Positions 31,821-40,746 of a stretch of DNA of 54,673 bases are shown in pieces; the stretch's first letter is position 1; each line of letters starts with the position of its first letter. A program made the translations under genes and the position numbers. Location of the stretch: positions 40,425-95,097 of the forward strand of contig JAPCJR010000007.1 of NCBI GenBank assembly GCA_027886865.1. The letters are read 5' to 3'. This DNA comes from Nitrososphaerota archaeon. Its GTDB lineage: Archaea > Thermoproteota > Nitrososphaeria > Nitrososphaerales > UBA183. Under the pieces are notes generated by a model. The model was not told the DNA's origin and did no database searches. It saw only the letters and a list, made by a program, of their open reading frames with translations.

Positions 31821-32309
31821 ATGGAGATCATTTGGCCGGAGAGGTACAACGCCGGCAACACGACCGTTCACGTGAGCAACGAACTCCAGATCCCGGCGTC
31901 GCCGGAGGTCGTCTGGGCCTGGCTAGTGCGCGCTTCTCTCTGGCCTGATTGGTACCCGACGGTCAGGAGGGTCGTCATCGAGGGGGGAGGTAAGGACTTG
32001 CTGGCGGGCTCCAAGTTCAGCTGGGGGATATTCGGGGTGACGCTTTCGTCCAAGGTGGAGGAGTTCGTGCCTTACGAGCGACTGTCTTGGAGCGCCCAGT
32101 TCGAGGGCGTGGACGCCTACCATGCGTGGCTGATAGAGAAGACACCGGAGGGCTGCCGGGTCCTCACAGAGGAGAACCAGAAGGGATGGCTCGCGAGGCT
32201 GAACAGCCTGCTCAGGCCGTCGAATGTGAGATACTATCACTATCTCTGGCTAGAGGCGCTCATGGCAAAGGCGAAGGAAGGTTATCCGCCGGACGCGCCC
32301 AAACCTTAG
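31821..32309 (+). CDS. SRPBCC (START-like) family protein
   Basis: 162 residues. VHVSNELQIPASPEVVWAWLVRASLWPDWYP is the typical first strand, helix and W-P-x-W-x-P of polyketide-cyclase/START-like proteins, followed by the antiparallel sheet (GSKFSWGIFGVTLSSKVEEFVPYERLSW) and a long C-terminal helix that lines a hydrophobic cavity. The ligand is unknown. It converges with the PadR-like regulator with a 4-nt overlap. Confidence 0.8.
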   Translation: MEIIWPERYNAGNTTVHVSNELQIPASPEVVWAWLVRASLWPDWYPTVRRVVIEGGGKDLLAGSKFSWGIFGVTLSSKVEEFVPYERLSWSAQFEGVDAYHAWLIEKTPEGCRVLTEENQKGWLARLNSLLRPSNVRYYHYLWLEALMAKAKEGYPPDAPKP

Positions 32310-32617
32310 GTCTGTAGCTCGGAGGTCCGGAGCGTCTCTGTTAGGAACTCCCTTGCCAGCTCCACCTCCTTCCTCCCCTTCTCCGTGATTGTGTAGTACC
32401 GGCGCCGCTCAGCAGGCTCGCTCTTGACCAGACCAGCGCTCTCGAGGTTGTAGAGGACCCTGTAGGCCGTCACGTTCCCGCTCCAGAAGCCGAACTCGTC
32501 CCTGACGAGCTTCCTAAGCTCGTAGCCATACCTCGGTTTCTTGGAAAGCAAGACCAGCAAGAAGAACCAGAGATTCTCCTTCTGCACCTTGTCCTTCAAT
32601 CTCCCAACGAAGCTCAT
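32306..32617 (-). CDS. PadR-like winged-helix transcriptional regulator
   Basis: 103 residues from the ATG at 32617. ENLWFFLLVLLSKKPRYGYELRKLV, then VTAYRVLYNLESAGLVKSEP and RRRYYTITEKGRKEVELAREFL are the PadR helix-turn-helix and wing. A GGAGGT lies 8 nt upstream of the ATG, an unusually clear Shine-Dalgarno site for this genome. It is divergent from the inositol-phosphate synthase gene with starts 77 nt apart, so it may control that gene, itself, or the SRPBCC gene. Confidence 0.85.
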   Translation of the reverse strand: MSFVGRLKDKVQKENLWFFLLVLLSKKPRYGYELRKLVRDEFGFWSGNVTAYRVLYNLESAGLVKSEPAERRRYYTITEKGRKEVELAREFLTETLRTSELQT

Positions 32618-32693
32618 CTGCCCGAACCTCCTTGCGCCCGGTAATAAAGAGGCGAGGAAACCCTTATCCGCTGCTATTTTACAGTCATACAAT

Positions 32694-33782
32694 ATGTCAG
32701 CGGTAAAAGTCGGAATAATAGGGGTGGGTAATTGTGCTTCAGGGATAATCCAGGGCGTCCATCTCCGCAGGTCGGGGAACAAGGAGGCTGAGGCGTACGG
32801 TAATGCCAGGATCGGGCCTTACGGCATCGAAGACATCGAATTCGTGAGCGCGTTCGACGTGGGCGCCAACAAGGTGGGCAAGCCTCTCTCCAGAGCCATC
32901 TACGAACCGCCGAACGTCGTGGAGTGGGTCGACTCGGTATCCGGTGCCGATGTGACCGTGATGGAGTCGCCCATCCTAGACGGCGTGGGAATATTCGTCG
33001 ACAACAAGATCAAGCCGGTGAAGGGCAGCGCCTCGGCGGCCAAGCTCAGGGACTCGATCCTGGAACAGCTGAGAAGGACGAGGACGGAGGTGCTGGTCAA
33101 CTATCTGCCCGTCGGCAGCCAGAAGGCCACGGAGTTCTGGGTGGAGACCGCGCTCGAAGCAGGGGTGGGGATGGTCAACTGCATGCCGGTCTTCATAGCC
33201 TCTGACAAGGGCTGGGCCAAGCGGTTCGAGTCGAAGAACGTGCCTATCGTAGGGGACGACGTCAAGGGTGTCGTCGGCGCGACGATCGTCCACAGGACCC
33301 TCGCGCAGCTCTGCAACGACCGTGGGGTGAACATCACGAAGACCTACCAGATAAACGTCGGTGGCAACACGGACTTTCTCAACATGAAGGAGGTCGCCCG
33401 CCTGGAGTCGAAGAAGATATCCAAGACAGAAGCCGTCCAGGATGTCATGGCCGAGCGCCTGCCCGACGATAAGATATACGTGGGCCCGAGCGATTTCATC
33501 CCTTATCTCGGCAACACCAAGCTCGCCTTCATCCGTATCGAGGGGAAGATGTTCCCTGGAATACCGTTCAACATGGAATTGAGGCTCGACGTGGACGACA
33601 AGGCCAACTCTGCCGGAGTGGTCGTCGACGCGATAAGGTACTGCAAGATAGCAGTTGACCGGAAGGTCGGAGGGCCGCTGCTGGCTCCCAGCGCGTGGCT
33701 GATGAAGCACCCTCCCAAGCCCATGGCCGACGAGACCGCCAAGCGGGAAGCGGCTCTCTGGGTTGCCTCGAAGGGACGGTAG
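32694..33782 (+). CDS. ino1: myo-Inositol-1-phosphate synthase
   Basis: 363 residues from the ATG at 32694. NAD-binding VGIIGVGNCASGIIQG at the N-terminus, VNYLPVGSQKATEFWVE, NCMPVFIASD, GDDVKGVVGATIVHRTLAQL, the core INVGGNTDFLNM, and KLAFIRIEGKMFPGIPFNMELRLDVDDKANSAGVVVDAIR are all archaeal-type Ino1 motifs. It converts glucose-6-phosphate to inositol-1-phosphate for archaetidylinositol lipids or compatible solutes. It stands alone; divergent PadR-like regulator upstream. Confidence 0.92.
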   Translation: MSAVKVGIIGVGNCASGIIQGVHLRRSGNKEAEAYGNARIGPYGIEDIEFVSAFDVGANKVGKPLSRAIYEPPNVVEWVDSVSGADVTVMESPILDGVGIFVDNKIKPVKGSASAAKLRDSILEQLRRTRTEVLVNYLPVGSQKATEFWVETALEAGVGMVNCMPVFIASDKGWAKRFESKNVPIVGDDVKGVVGATIVHRTLAQLCNDRGVNITKTYQINVGGNTDFLNMKEVARLESKKISKTEAVQDVMAERLPDDKIYVGPSDFIPYLGNTKLAFIRIEGKMFPGIPFNMELRLDVDDKANSAGVVVDAIRYCKIAVDRKVGGPLLAPSAWLMKHPPKPMADETAKREAALWVASKGR

Positions 33783-33825
33783 CAAACTCGCCGGTGGGCG
33801 GTCTCGTACTCACCGTCTAGACCCC

Positions 33826-33833
33826 TTAAATAT
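33826..33833 (+). promoter_or_regulatory. TATA box for the SPFH/zinc-ribbon cassette
   Basis: TTAAATAT, 40-47 nt before the ATG at 33873; would leave a leader of about 15-20 nt. Confidence 0.5.
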
Positions 33834-33872
33834 GGGGACGATGCGCGAAAATCTCAGATTTCCGAGAAGTTG

Positions 33873-34424
33873 ATGATATTGTCCCAAGATAACCCCGACA
33901 TAAGGCAACAGGTGGACGACAGCCGTGGCTTCCAGAAGAAGCTTGAGCTTCTCATACCTGGTCTCCGCGGTTACAGGACGCAGGAGGATATCCGGGTCTC
34001 CGACGACATGCTCCGCAACCAGGTCGCCGACAAGCTGGACCAGACCAAGGCGAACCTTGAGAACCTGCGCAAGCAGATGGTCACCGCGGGCGACTTCACG
34101 AACCTCTCCACTGTGGGATCTCTGATATTCGATGTACAGGGATTGACTGGACAGGTGCGGCACGCACAGCAGGGTTACTCGGGCTTCGTGGCGAACATAA
34201 GCATAAACACCGACCGCCTCAACAAGCTGTACGAGTACGACTATGACTTTGTCAGCTCAGCGGTGCAGCTGGTCACCCTGACCTCGCCTCAGAACATGGT
34301 CTACGATACCACCGCCCCGGCCTCCATCCAGACGAAGGTATCCGGGGTCAACGGCGCCCTCGCCGACTTCAAGCAGAAATGGTCAGTGCGGATGGAAGCC
34401 ATAGAGAATATATTGGTCAAGTGA
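33873..34424 (+). CDS. Helical protein of unknown function, first gene of the SPFH/zinc-ribbon cassette
   Basis: 183 residues, largely alpha-helical (QVADKLDQTKANLENLRKQMV is coiled-coil-like). No membrane segment, no cysteines. Not a recognisable PspA by sequence, but its position ahead of an SPFH and a zinc-ribbon gene resembles Bacillus ydjFGHI, where PspA leads. The ATG at 33873 is preferred to the TTG at 33870. It is followed 13 nt later by the SPFH gene. Confidence 0.65.
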   Translation: MILSQDNPDIRQQVDDSRGFQKKLELLIPGLRGYRTQEDIRVSDDMLRNQVADKLDQTKANLENLRKQMVTAGDFTNLSTVGSLIFDVQGLTGQVRHAQQGYSGFVANISINTDRLNKLYEYDYDFVSSAVQLVTLTSPQNMVYDTTAPASIQTKVSGVNGALADFKQKWSVRMEAIENILVK

Positions 34425-34437
34425 GGGTGTAAGAGAC

Positions 34438-35643
34438 ATGTGTGGCCTATTCAACAAGAACTCGAATTCCGGAGGCAACATTCCGGCCACCGGAGGAAGC
34501 GTGCTCGGTTCAACTACGATCAACTGGGAAGACCAGTTCAAGCAGAACAATGTGATGTGGAAGGTCCCGCGGAACATCCGGCTCAACGACAACATCGTGG
34601 TCCGCGAGGATGAGATAGCGGTATTCTACAGGGACGGCAAGGTGTTGACCTACTTCGACCAGCCTAACAGATACGCGCTCACCGACTTCAACGCCCCTAT
34701 CGTCGGCAACCTGCTCAAGTTCTTCACGGGAGTCCAGCAGCAGGCGGAAGTCTATTACCTGCAGAAGAGGTTCCTGGACGGTAAGTTCGGCAGCACGCAG
34801 CCCTACCAGTTCACCGACCCCACCTTCGGGCTCGTGAACCTCCGTGTCTTCGGGGAGTACAGGTGGCGCGTGTCATCCCCTGAGAACTTCATCAACCAGT
34901 TTGTTGGCACGTTCGCTGCAGAGACCTCCGACGACGTCGAATCGAGGCTCAAGGAGCAGATGGTCATCCTAGTATACAACGCTCTCGGGAAGATGAAGAG
35001 CCAGGGAATGAAGGTCACGGACCTCGCAGCCAGCCTCACGAACATAGAGCAAGCGATACTCGCGACTGCACCCGACAACTTCGGGCAGTACGGAGTTGAG
35101 ATCAACAAGATTTCCGGACTGACGATAAGCCTGCCCGACGAAGTGCAGAAGGCGATAGACACGAGGTCGCAGATCCAGGTCCTCGGCGTCAACTACATGC
35201 AGTACCAGGCGGGCCAGGCTATGGTCGACGCGGCGAACAACCAGTCAGGCACGGCCGGCATCGGGGCGGGCCTCGGCGTCGGCATCGGCGCGGGTGCAGG
35301 GATGGGCTACGCCTTCGGCGGACAGATGACCCAGGGGATGATGGGCGGCGCCCAGCAGACCAGGTCGTGCCCCAACTGCGGCTCGCTGATAGCGGCGTCC
35401 AGCACGTTCTGCCCCAACTGCGGCGCGTCGCTGCAGCAGGCCGCTGCTCCCAAGGCTGCGACTCAGACGTGTGCCCAGTGTGGAACTCCGCTGCAGGCGG
35501 GCGTGAAATTCTGCCCGAACTGTGGTGCGGCAGTGGTGCAACCTGCACCCGCGCCCCAGGCCGCTCAGAAGGCGTGCCCCAGCTGCGGGGCGTCCATCTC
35601 CGGGAACCCCAAGTTCTGCCCGCAGTGCGGAAAACCACTCTAA
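34438..35643 (+). CDS. SPFH-domain protein with three C-terminal zinc-ribbon pairs (YdjI/virion-core-like)
   Basis: 401 residues. The SPFH core runs about 30-265 (VPRNIRLNDNIVVREDEIAVFYRDGKV, RVFGEYRWRVSSPENFINQF). A Gly/Ala-rich linker (about 265-305) follows, then three CPxCG...CPxCG pairs: CPNCG/CPNCG, CAQCG/CPNCG and CPSCG/CPQCG. This matches the YdjI/virion-core-protein family whose partners place PspA at membranes in Bacillus. No signal peptide. Upstream GAGGG may serve as a ribosome site. Confidence 0.88.
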   Translation: MCGLFNKNSNSGGNIPATGGSVLGSTTINWEDQFKQNNVMWKVPRNIRLNDNIVVREDEIAVFYRDGKVLTYFDQPNRYALTDFNAPIVGNLLKFFTGVQQQAEVYYLQKRFLDGKFGSTQPYQFTDPTFGLVNLRVFGEYRWRVSSPENFINQFVGTFAAETSDDVESRLKEQMVILVYNALGKMKSQGMKVTDLAASLTNIEQAILATAPDNFGQYGVEINKISGLTISLPDEVQKAIDTRSQIQVLGVNYMQYQAGQAMVDAANNQSGTAGIGAGLGVGIGAGAGMGYAFGGQMTQGMMGGAQQTRSCPNCGSLIAASSTFCPNCGASLQQAAAPKAATQTCAQCGTPLQAGVKFCPNCGAAVVQPAPAPQAAQKACPSCGASISGNPKFCPQCGKPL

Positions 35644-35655
35644 GAGAGATTGTCG

Positions 35656-36714
35656 ATGTTCTGTCCGAAGTGCGGCTCTCAGAACCCCGACGGGGCGGTT
35701 TTCTGCATGAAGTGCGGGGCGAGTCTGAGCGGCCAACCGCAATCGCCTCAGAGCCAGTCGGCGCCCAAGGCACCGGTACTCGCGCCGATGGATGCGACTT
35801 CGCTAAAGTGTCCAAACTGCGGAGCTCCCATCTCACCCAAGTTCGGAGAGATGGTCATAACCTGCGAGTACTGCGGTAGCGGGGTTACCTTGGGCAACAC
35901 AGGATGGACCAGTATCCAAAAGTCTAGCATGCTTCCGATCAAGTTCGGCGACAAGGACCCGATGATGGCGAAGATCCACGAACTCATGGACAACGGCTTC
36001 CTCCATAGGCACGTGCAGGAGCAGTCCACGCTCCAAGAGATGACGCTCTCCATGGTGCCGTACTGGATAGTGCCGGTATCGGCTCGCACCTCGATAGTGG
36101 CGGCCAACATGCTCCAGCAGACTGCGCAGACCGCGACGACGGCGGCGCTCTTCGGGGTCGTCCTCGGCGGCTTTGGTGGAGGCTTTGGAGGCGGAGGCGG
36201 CGGGTTCCGTCCACGCCGGATGTGGTCTCCGACGCTACCGCCGATACGACTGAGCCTTGGGACAGGCAGGCTCGGGATGTTCATGGGCGGCGGCATGATG
36301 GGCGGAGGAGGGGGAGCGAGAAAGGCCGAAGAGATGGACAACAACTACAACTTCCCGGTCGTCGCGCTAAAAGCGCTTACCGAGTACCAGCCGAAGGAGT
36401 ACGTGTTCAACCTGACAGACAGGACCATCTTCGACGTCTCAAAGATCCCCAAGGGTATACCCGTCCTGAACGGGGACGTCGGCGAGGATGACGCCAAGAA
36501 CCAGGCGAAGACCTACGTAGACCAGGTCCAGTCGCAGAAGGCGCACGACAAGTATCACATGATCCAGCAGTTGCACACCGACATGGATGTCGGGGACGCG
36601 GAGCTGCTCCACGCGCCGATATGGTTCGCGAGATACGACCACAAGGGAGAGCGGATAGCGCTCGCCTTCGATGCCAACTCAGGGATGCTCATCACGAGCA
36701 TCGGCCTGAAGTAG
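35656..36714 (+). CDS. Zinc-ribbon protein with Gly-rich linker (YdjG-like)
   Basis: 352 residues from the ATG at 35656. Two zinc ribbons: FCPKCGSQNPDGAVFCMKCG (2-21) and LKCPNCGAPIS...ITCEYCG (about 54-80). Then a domain of about 80 residues, a poly-Gly stretch (GGGFGGGGGG), and a C-terminal domain with VVALKALTEYQPKEYVFNLTD and WFARYDHKGERIALAFDANSG. The second ribbon type is also seen in YdjG. Ends within the start of the convergent methyltransferase (36-nt overlap). Confidence 0.75.
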   Translation: MFCPKCGSQNPDGAVFCMKCGASLSGQPQSPQSQSAPKAPVLAPMDATSLKCPNCGAPISPKFGEMVITCEYCGSGVTLGNTGWTSIQKSSMLPIKFGDKDPMMAKIHELMDNGFLHRHVQEQSTLQEMTLSMVPYWIVPVSARTSIVAANMLQQTAQTATTAALFGVVLGGFGGGFGGGGGGFRPRRMWSPTLPPIRLSLGTGRLGMFMGGGMMGGGGGARKAEEMDNNYNFPVVALKALTEYQPKEYVFNLTDRTIFDVSKIPKGIPVLNGDVGEDDAKNQAKTYVDQVQSQKAHDKYHMIQQLHTDMDVGDAELLHAPIWFARYDHKGERIALAFDANSGMLITSIGLK

Positions 36715-37242
36715 CCTACGAACCTCGAAGACGAATAGGTTCTCATAGAAGAGGCCCGTCCTTCCCTTCTCCTCGACCTTCAGCCTCCTTGCTTCGCAGA
36801 GTCGCCGGAACTCGTCCAGGTCTGCTTCATCGGACAGAAGGAGCACGACCGCTCCGTCTTGTTTCATGACCCTGAGGCCCTCTTCCAGGAACGCGAACGG
36901 TACCTGTAACCCTCCCTCACCCCCGTCAACTGCTCTGTCTTCAATCGTCTCAGACGGGAGATACGGGGGGTTGAACACGACCAGGTCGAAGACCCCTCCC
37001 CGGAAACAAGTCGCTCTATCTGCAAGCACCACCTGGGCCTCCCCTTTCGCAGCAACGGCCTGCACGACGGAGAGAATGTCGGTCCCTATGACCGTCTCAA
37101 ACCGCGGAATGAGGCTCTGGAGGACCGCACCGCTCCCGAATCCTATCTCGAGGCATCTCCCTCCATGATAGGAGCGGAGCACTCGCGCGAGCGTCGCCGT
37201 GTCCTCCGACGGGAGATAAACCTCGGTCTTGTCTTGGGTCAC
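36679..37242 (-). CDS. HemK2/Mtq2-like class-I methyltransferase
   Basis: 187 residues from a GTG. YLPSEDTATLARVL, LEIGFGSGAVLQSL (SAM site) and VFNPPYLPSE (NPPY catalytic motif) identify a glutamine N5-methyltransferase of the HemK2/PrmC group; the short form lacking the PrmC N-terminal domain is the archaeal/eukaryotic type that methylates release factor aRF1/eRF1. TATA-like GTGTAAGAGC lies about 29-37 nt upstream. The C-terminus overlaps the convergent zinc-ribbon gene. Confidence 0.85.
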   Translation of the reverse strand: MTQDKTEVYLPSEDTATLARVLRSYHGGRCLEIGFGSGAVLQSLIPRFETVIGTDILSVVQAVAAKGEAQVVLADRATCFRGGVFDLVVFNPPYLPSETIEDRAVDGGEGGLQVPFAFLEEGLRVMKQDGAVVLLLSDEADLDEFRRLCEARRLKVEEKGRTGLFYENLFVFEVRRLLQADARDEHP

Positions 37243-37433
37243 TTTCTGCGGCTAGCGGACGATTGCGCGAGGCTCTTACACGTTCCGCCGATCCCTGCCG
37301 CTGAGACGCGAAGTCGTGCCGCGGCCTCCCAGACGTCGATGAGGTTCCGCCGGAACCGGTGGGTCACTAACCAGACAATGCAATTTTTCTATATGAATTT
37401 GAAATTCAGGCAATTGTTTTTCAGCTTCATGCT

Positions 37434-37443
37434 ACATAAATAC
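37434..37443 (+). promoter_or_regulatory. TATA box for the surface protein gene
   Basis: ACATAAATAC, 33-42 nt before the TTG at 37476, at the end of a 233-nt gap that otherwise holds nothing recognised. Confidence 0.5.
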
Positions 37444-37475
37444 GATTTGAAGAAGCCCCGGAGTTTGCCGATTAC

Positions 37476-39917
37476 TTGAATACTAGCAAGAAATTCCTGA
37501 CCACTTCTGTGTTGGTCATCTTAGCCATAGGAGCGCTGGGTAGCCTACCACTAGTCAGTGCCTTTACCTTCGCCTCCCAATATGGCGCGTACGCTTCAGC
37601 AGCCGCTGCGTCGGATAATTTCGGGATTTACAATGTCGACGCGCCAACCGCCCCCGGAGACGGAGCCACAACTGCATCTGCGGGCGAGACTGCCAGCGAT
37701 TCAGCCGGAGGCTCAGCAAACTCCAGTACGTCCGTGAACGCAGCGGCCCATAGCATCACGGGTGTTGCAGCAGCTGATTGCAGCGGGAGCAGTGACTGTT
37801 ACGACACATATTATGGTGGATATTCAGGACTGGGCGGCAGCAATGGCGGTAACATGTACGATACATACACGGTCACCTGCGCAACCTGCGGTTACGCCGA
37901 CATCTCGGTGAATTACACGATCACGGGCACATTCGGGGCGCTTGACAATGGTCCAGTCTGCCAGGGAACAGCCGTACCGGAGACTCTTAGCGCCGTCGCC
38001 TGCGAGTCGACAATACAGTCTGAGTTCGGAGTAGGCAGCTTCCTGTACTGCGCGGGAGGTCAGCACGCAGCGGGTTGTCCTCCGAAGATAATCGATTACG
38101 CGCAAGGATGGACCTTCTGTCAGACGGGAAGCGACTATCTCTTCTACTGTCCTTCCAGCACCAGCTTCACGATAAAGGGAACCGTCGACCTGAGCGCGCT
38201 CGAGCAGAGTGATGGCGTCTCGTATACGTCGGCGTACATCGCGTCAGGCAGCTCCACGCAGCTGCAGCTGCTGATGGATGTAGATTCGAACGTCGACCTT
38301 CCCGGTGCTGAATCGGCCTCAGCCAATGTTACTTACACGGTGTACTCTCCAACGCCAGGCGCGACCCTGACCTCCGCAGCGTGTGGTTGTTCGATCAAGA
38401 CGCCCGCGGAAGCATCGAACACCCTGGTGCAACTGGGCCAACCGTCCGTCGCTGTCGGAAGCCCCGTGACTGTCAAGGCTATAGTCTATGGCGCCGACGC
38501 CTACGCTGTCAGTCCGACCGGAACAATCACCTGGTCAACCTCCGGGTTGGGCTCCTTCTCATCGAGTACGTGCACCCTTTCCGGGACAGTGTGCTCGGTC
38601 ACGTACACACCTTCGTCTGCGGCGGGTTCGCCCGTGAAGATCACCGCGTCCTACGGAGGGGACGCGTCCAACCTGGCAAGTTCCGGCAATCACCTGCTAC
38701 CGATCACCGGCGGTTCACAAGGAGCGTCGTCCACGTCGGTGAATTGCAGTCCAGGCTCGATAAGCACAAGCAGCAGCTCATCCACTCTATGCACAGCCAC
38801 GGTGACCGGGGCGCTGCCCACCGGTACGGTCACATTTGGTTCGTCAAGTTCGGGCGGGGCATTCTCGCCTTCTACTTCCTGCACCCTGAGCTCGGGAAGC
38901 TGCTCGGTGACGTACAAGGACACATCGAGCGGCACTCCAACGATAACAGCGACCTATGGCGGAGACTCGAACAACCTAGGGAGCCATGGAACGACCTCGG
39001 TCGGCGTCTCCAATGTGGCATCCAGTGTCGCAGTCAGCTGCGCCCCGTCGTCAGTCATGACCGGCTCGTCATCCACCTGTACCGCTATCGTGACCGGCTC
39101 TTCTCCGACTGGGTCCATAGACTGGTCGTCGACCAGTGGCGCCGGGGTTTTCACCACGTCTCCATGCCTTCTCTCCGAAGGTAGCTGCTCTGTCTCCTAT
39201 AGCGACTCTACATCAGGAGCCCCCGTCATCACAGCGGCCTACTCCGGCGACTCCGGCAATGCGCCGAGCACCGGATTCACCATACTCGCCAACTTCCAAA
39301 ATTCAGTTGGCTCATCGATTAGCTCTGCGACCACCGTCAATGGCGAGGTCTGCGTAGACCAAACTAGCACCGGGATAGATACGTGCATCTCCGGGTCCAC
39401 TGGCAATACCAATATCCAAGTGGAGTCAAGCGACCTGAGCAGCCAGCCTGCCGGAACGGGCACTTTGTCGCTGGGCAATGGACAGTACTTCGACGTTGAG
39501 GTAGCCGGAACTTCCAGCGGAACCGCCAACGTCTGCATCACGGGCAACGTAGACTCCGCAACACAATTTGACTACTACTCCGGCGGGTCTTGGATCGCGG
39601 CGACGATAACCTCCCTTTCAGTCGGAAACCCCGGCCAGATTTGCGGAAGTATCCCCGTCTCCGCGCTCAACGGCACTCCGATCGCAATCGGAGATAGCCC
39701 CGCCACTTCCACCTCTACGTCATCTTCCAGTTCGAGTTCCACTTCGACATCCACTTCTACTTCTACCTCAGTTTCCACTTCTACTTCTACTTCTACCTCC
39801 ACTTCGACCACCACTGTCGCAAACGGTGTTCCCGAATTTCCCTTTGGAGGTCTGTTCCTGATGCTGGCCGTAGGACTGCCGTTGGTATTGGCTGCCAGGC
39901 GAAAACGGGCTCCGTGA
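37476..39917 (+). CDS. Secreted Ig-repeat surface protein with PEF-type C-terminal sorting signal
   Basis: 813 residues from a TTG. Signal peptide about 1-31. The N-terminal 300 residues have many Cys and Gly/Ser; then three Ig-like repeats of about 90-95 residues, each with a Cys pair near a CTLSxGxCSVTY motif (CTLSGTVCSV, CTLSSGSCSV, CLLSEGSCSV); a domain with VNGEVCVDQTSTG; a Ser/Thr run (about 745-785); and a tail VPEFPFGG + hydrophobic helix + RRKR, resembling PEFG-CTERM of Thaumarchaeota. Predicted to be anchored and glycosylated on the cell surface. Confidence 0.85.
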   Translation: MNTSKKFLTTSVLVILAIGALGSLPLVSAFTFASQYGAYASAAAASDNFGIYNVDAPTAPGDGATTASAGETASDSAGGSANSSTSVNAAAHSITGVAAADCSGSSDCYDTYYGGYSGLGGSNGGNMYDTYTVTCATCGYADISVNYTITGTFGALDNGPVCQGTAVPETLSAVACESTIQSEFGVGSFLYCAGGQHAAGCPPKIIDYAQGWTFCQTGSDYLFYCPSSTSFTIKGTVDLSALEQSDGVSYTSAYIASGSSTQLQLLMDVDSNVDLPGAESASANVTYTVYSPTPGATLTSAACGCSIKTPAEASNTLVQLGQPSVAVGSPVTVKAIVYGADAYAVSPTGTITWSTSGLGSFSSSTCTLSGTVCSVTYTPSSAAGSPVKITASYGGDASNLASSGNHLLPITGGSQGASSTSVNCSPGSISTSSSSSTLCTATVTGALPTGTVTFGSSSSGGAFSPSTSCTLSSGSCSVTYKDTSSGTPTITATYGGDSNNLGSHGTTSVGVSNVASSVAVSCAPSSVMTGSSSTCTAIVTGSSPTGSIDWSSTSGAGVFTTSPCLLSEGSCSVSYSDSTSGAPVITAAYSGDSGNAPSTGFTILANFQNSVGSSISSATTVNGEVCVDQTSTGIDTCISGSTGNTNIQVESSDLSSQPAGTGTLSLGNGQYFDVEVAGTSSGTANVCITGNVDSATQFDYYSGGSWIAATITSLSVGNPGQICGSIPVSALNGTPIAIGDSPATSTSTSSSSSSSTSTSTSTSTSVSTSTSTSTSTSTTTVANGVPEFPFGGLFLMLAVGLPLVLAARRKRAP
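39707..39812 (+). repeat. Low-complexity Ser/Thr-coding tract
   Basis: Near-tandem TCTACTTC/TCCACTTC-type repeats encode the Ser/Thr spacer before the sorting tail; likely O-glycosylated and prone to length change. Confidence 0.7.
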
Positions 39918-40126
39918 GCGGAAACCTTCCTATCAGAGTGTCTCATGGCTAGAACCGGTGACGGTCCTCTCCCGCGGCTTCGGATTTTCAGCGGAATGGC
40001 CCATCGGATGAGAACAATGCCAGCCGTCGACCAACGGCGTCACGCGTGGGGCGCCTGATTTTTGTATCCCGCCGACCGCACCCACTGGCTGGCTCCCGGG
40101 AACCCCGCTTTTTGGCCGACGATGCC

Positions 40127-40381
40127 TCAACCGCTGTTCCTGCGGAACAAGAAATATTCGAGGGAGAACAGCACCACTACCCACAAGACTGCCAGCGCGC
40201 CGAAGGAGCTAATCTTCAGAACAGCAGAGATGACACTCTCGTGGATGTTCGGAGCGGTGGGCCTTATCACAAAGAAGAAGACGTACGACTCGCTGAGAAT
40301 CAGGAGCCACGCCACGGTAATCACCAGCATCATCCTCCCGACCGACCTACCGATCATTTGTCGTATCTGTCCGAACCACAT
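40127..40381 (-). CDS. Small two-span membrane protein, hypothetical
   Basis: 84 residues. Two hydrophobic segments: RMMLVITVAWLLILSESYVF and FGALAVLWVVVLFSLEYFLF, with a short loop between. No family recognised. The promoter is not clear. The hydrophobic periodicity argues for a real gene, but it lies in a sparsely coding region next to the surface protein. The gap 39918-40126 holds nothing recognised. Confidence 0.45.
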   Translation of the reverse strand: MWFGQIRQMIGRSVGRMMLVITVAWLLILSESYVFFFVIRPTAPNIHESVISAVLKISSFGALAVLWVVVLFSLEYFLFRRNSG

Positions 40382-40746
40382 CGAAGCTAAGGTGTAAAGG
40401 CTTTGTTTCTAGGCGAGGACGGTTTCAGCGAGATTCCTCGTTTCGGGTACCGAAGTCGCGCTTGATTCGTGGGACGATTGCGTAGACTCCTGTTCCGGAG
40501 TGAACCTGTACTCTTATTGACGTTCACGGAGTTCCTTTTCGTTCGTCCTTCGTCGAAGGCCATTAATTCGATTATTCGGTTAATTAAAATGATTATTTCG
40601 TTAGACAATCTAGAACCTGTTAAAAGAGCAAAATTCCTTAGAATTGGCATGGAATACGGTTAAATCCGCTTGTGGTATTCTAAATAATTGGACACCGGGG
40701 AAGAAAGTTCTAAGCATTAAAATAACGCAGTTCACAGGCTTAGAAC
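40382..40746. other. Intergenic stretch, AT-rich on its right side, no gene seen
   Basis: An 87-codon open frame on the minus strand (40387-40650) is compositionally poor and not supported. The right half contains TTAATTAAAATGATTA-like sequence. It ends with an ATTAAAATAA box (40716-40725) serving the next gene. Confidence 0.5.
40716..40725 (+). promoter_or_regulatory. TATA box for the gene at 40747
   Basis: ATTAAAATAA, 22-31 nt before the ATG. Confidence 0.55.

Noticed and set aside
31658..31861. 67-codon open frame on the minus strand
   Set aside because: Overlaps the promoter of the NusA-like gene and the start of the SRPBCC gene; no plausible domain.
40387..40650. 87-codon open frame on the minus strand
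   Set aside because: Biased Arg/Asn/Ser composition, no clear promoter, and it covers a non-coding AT-rich gap.
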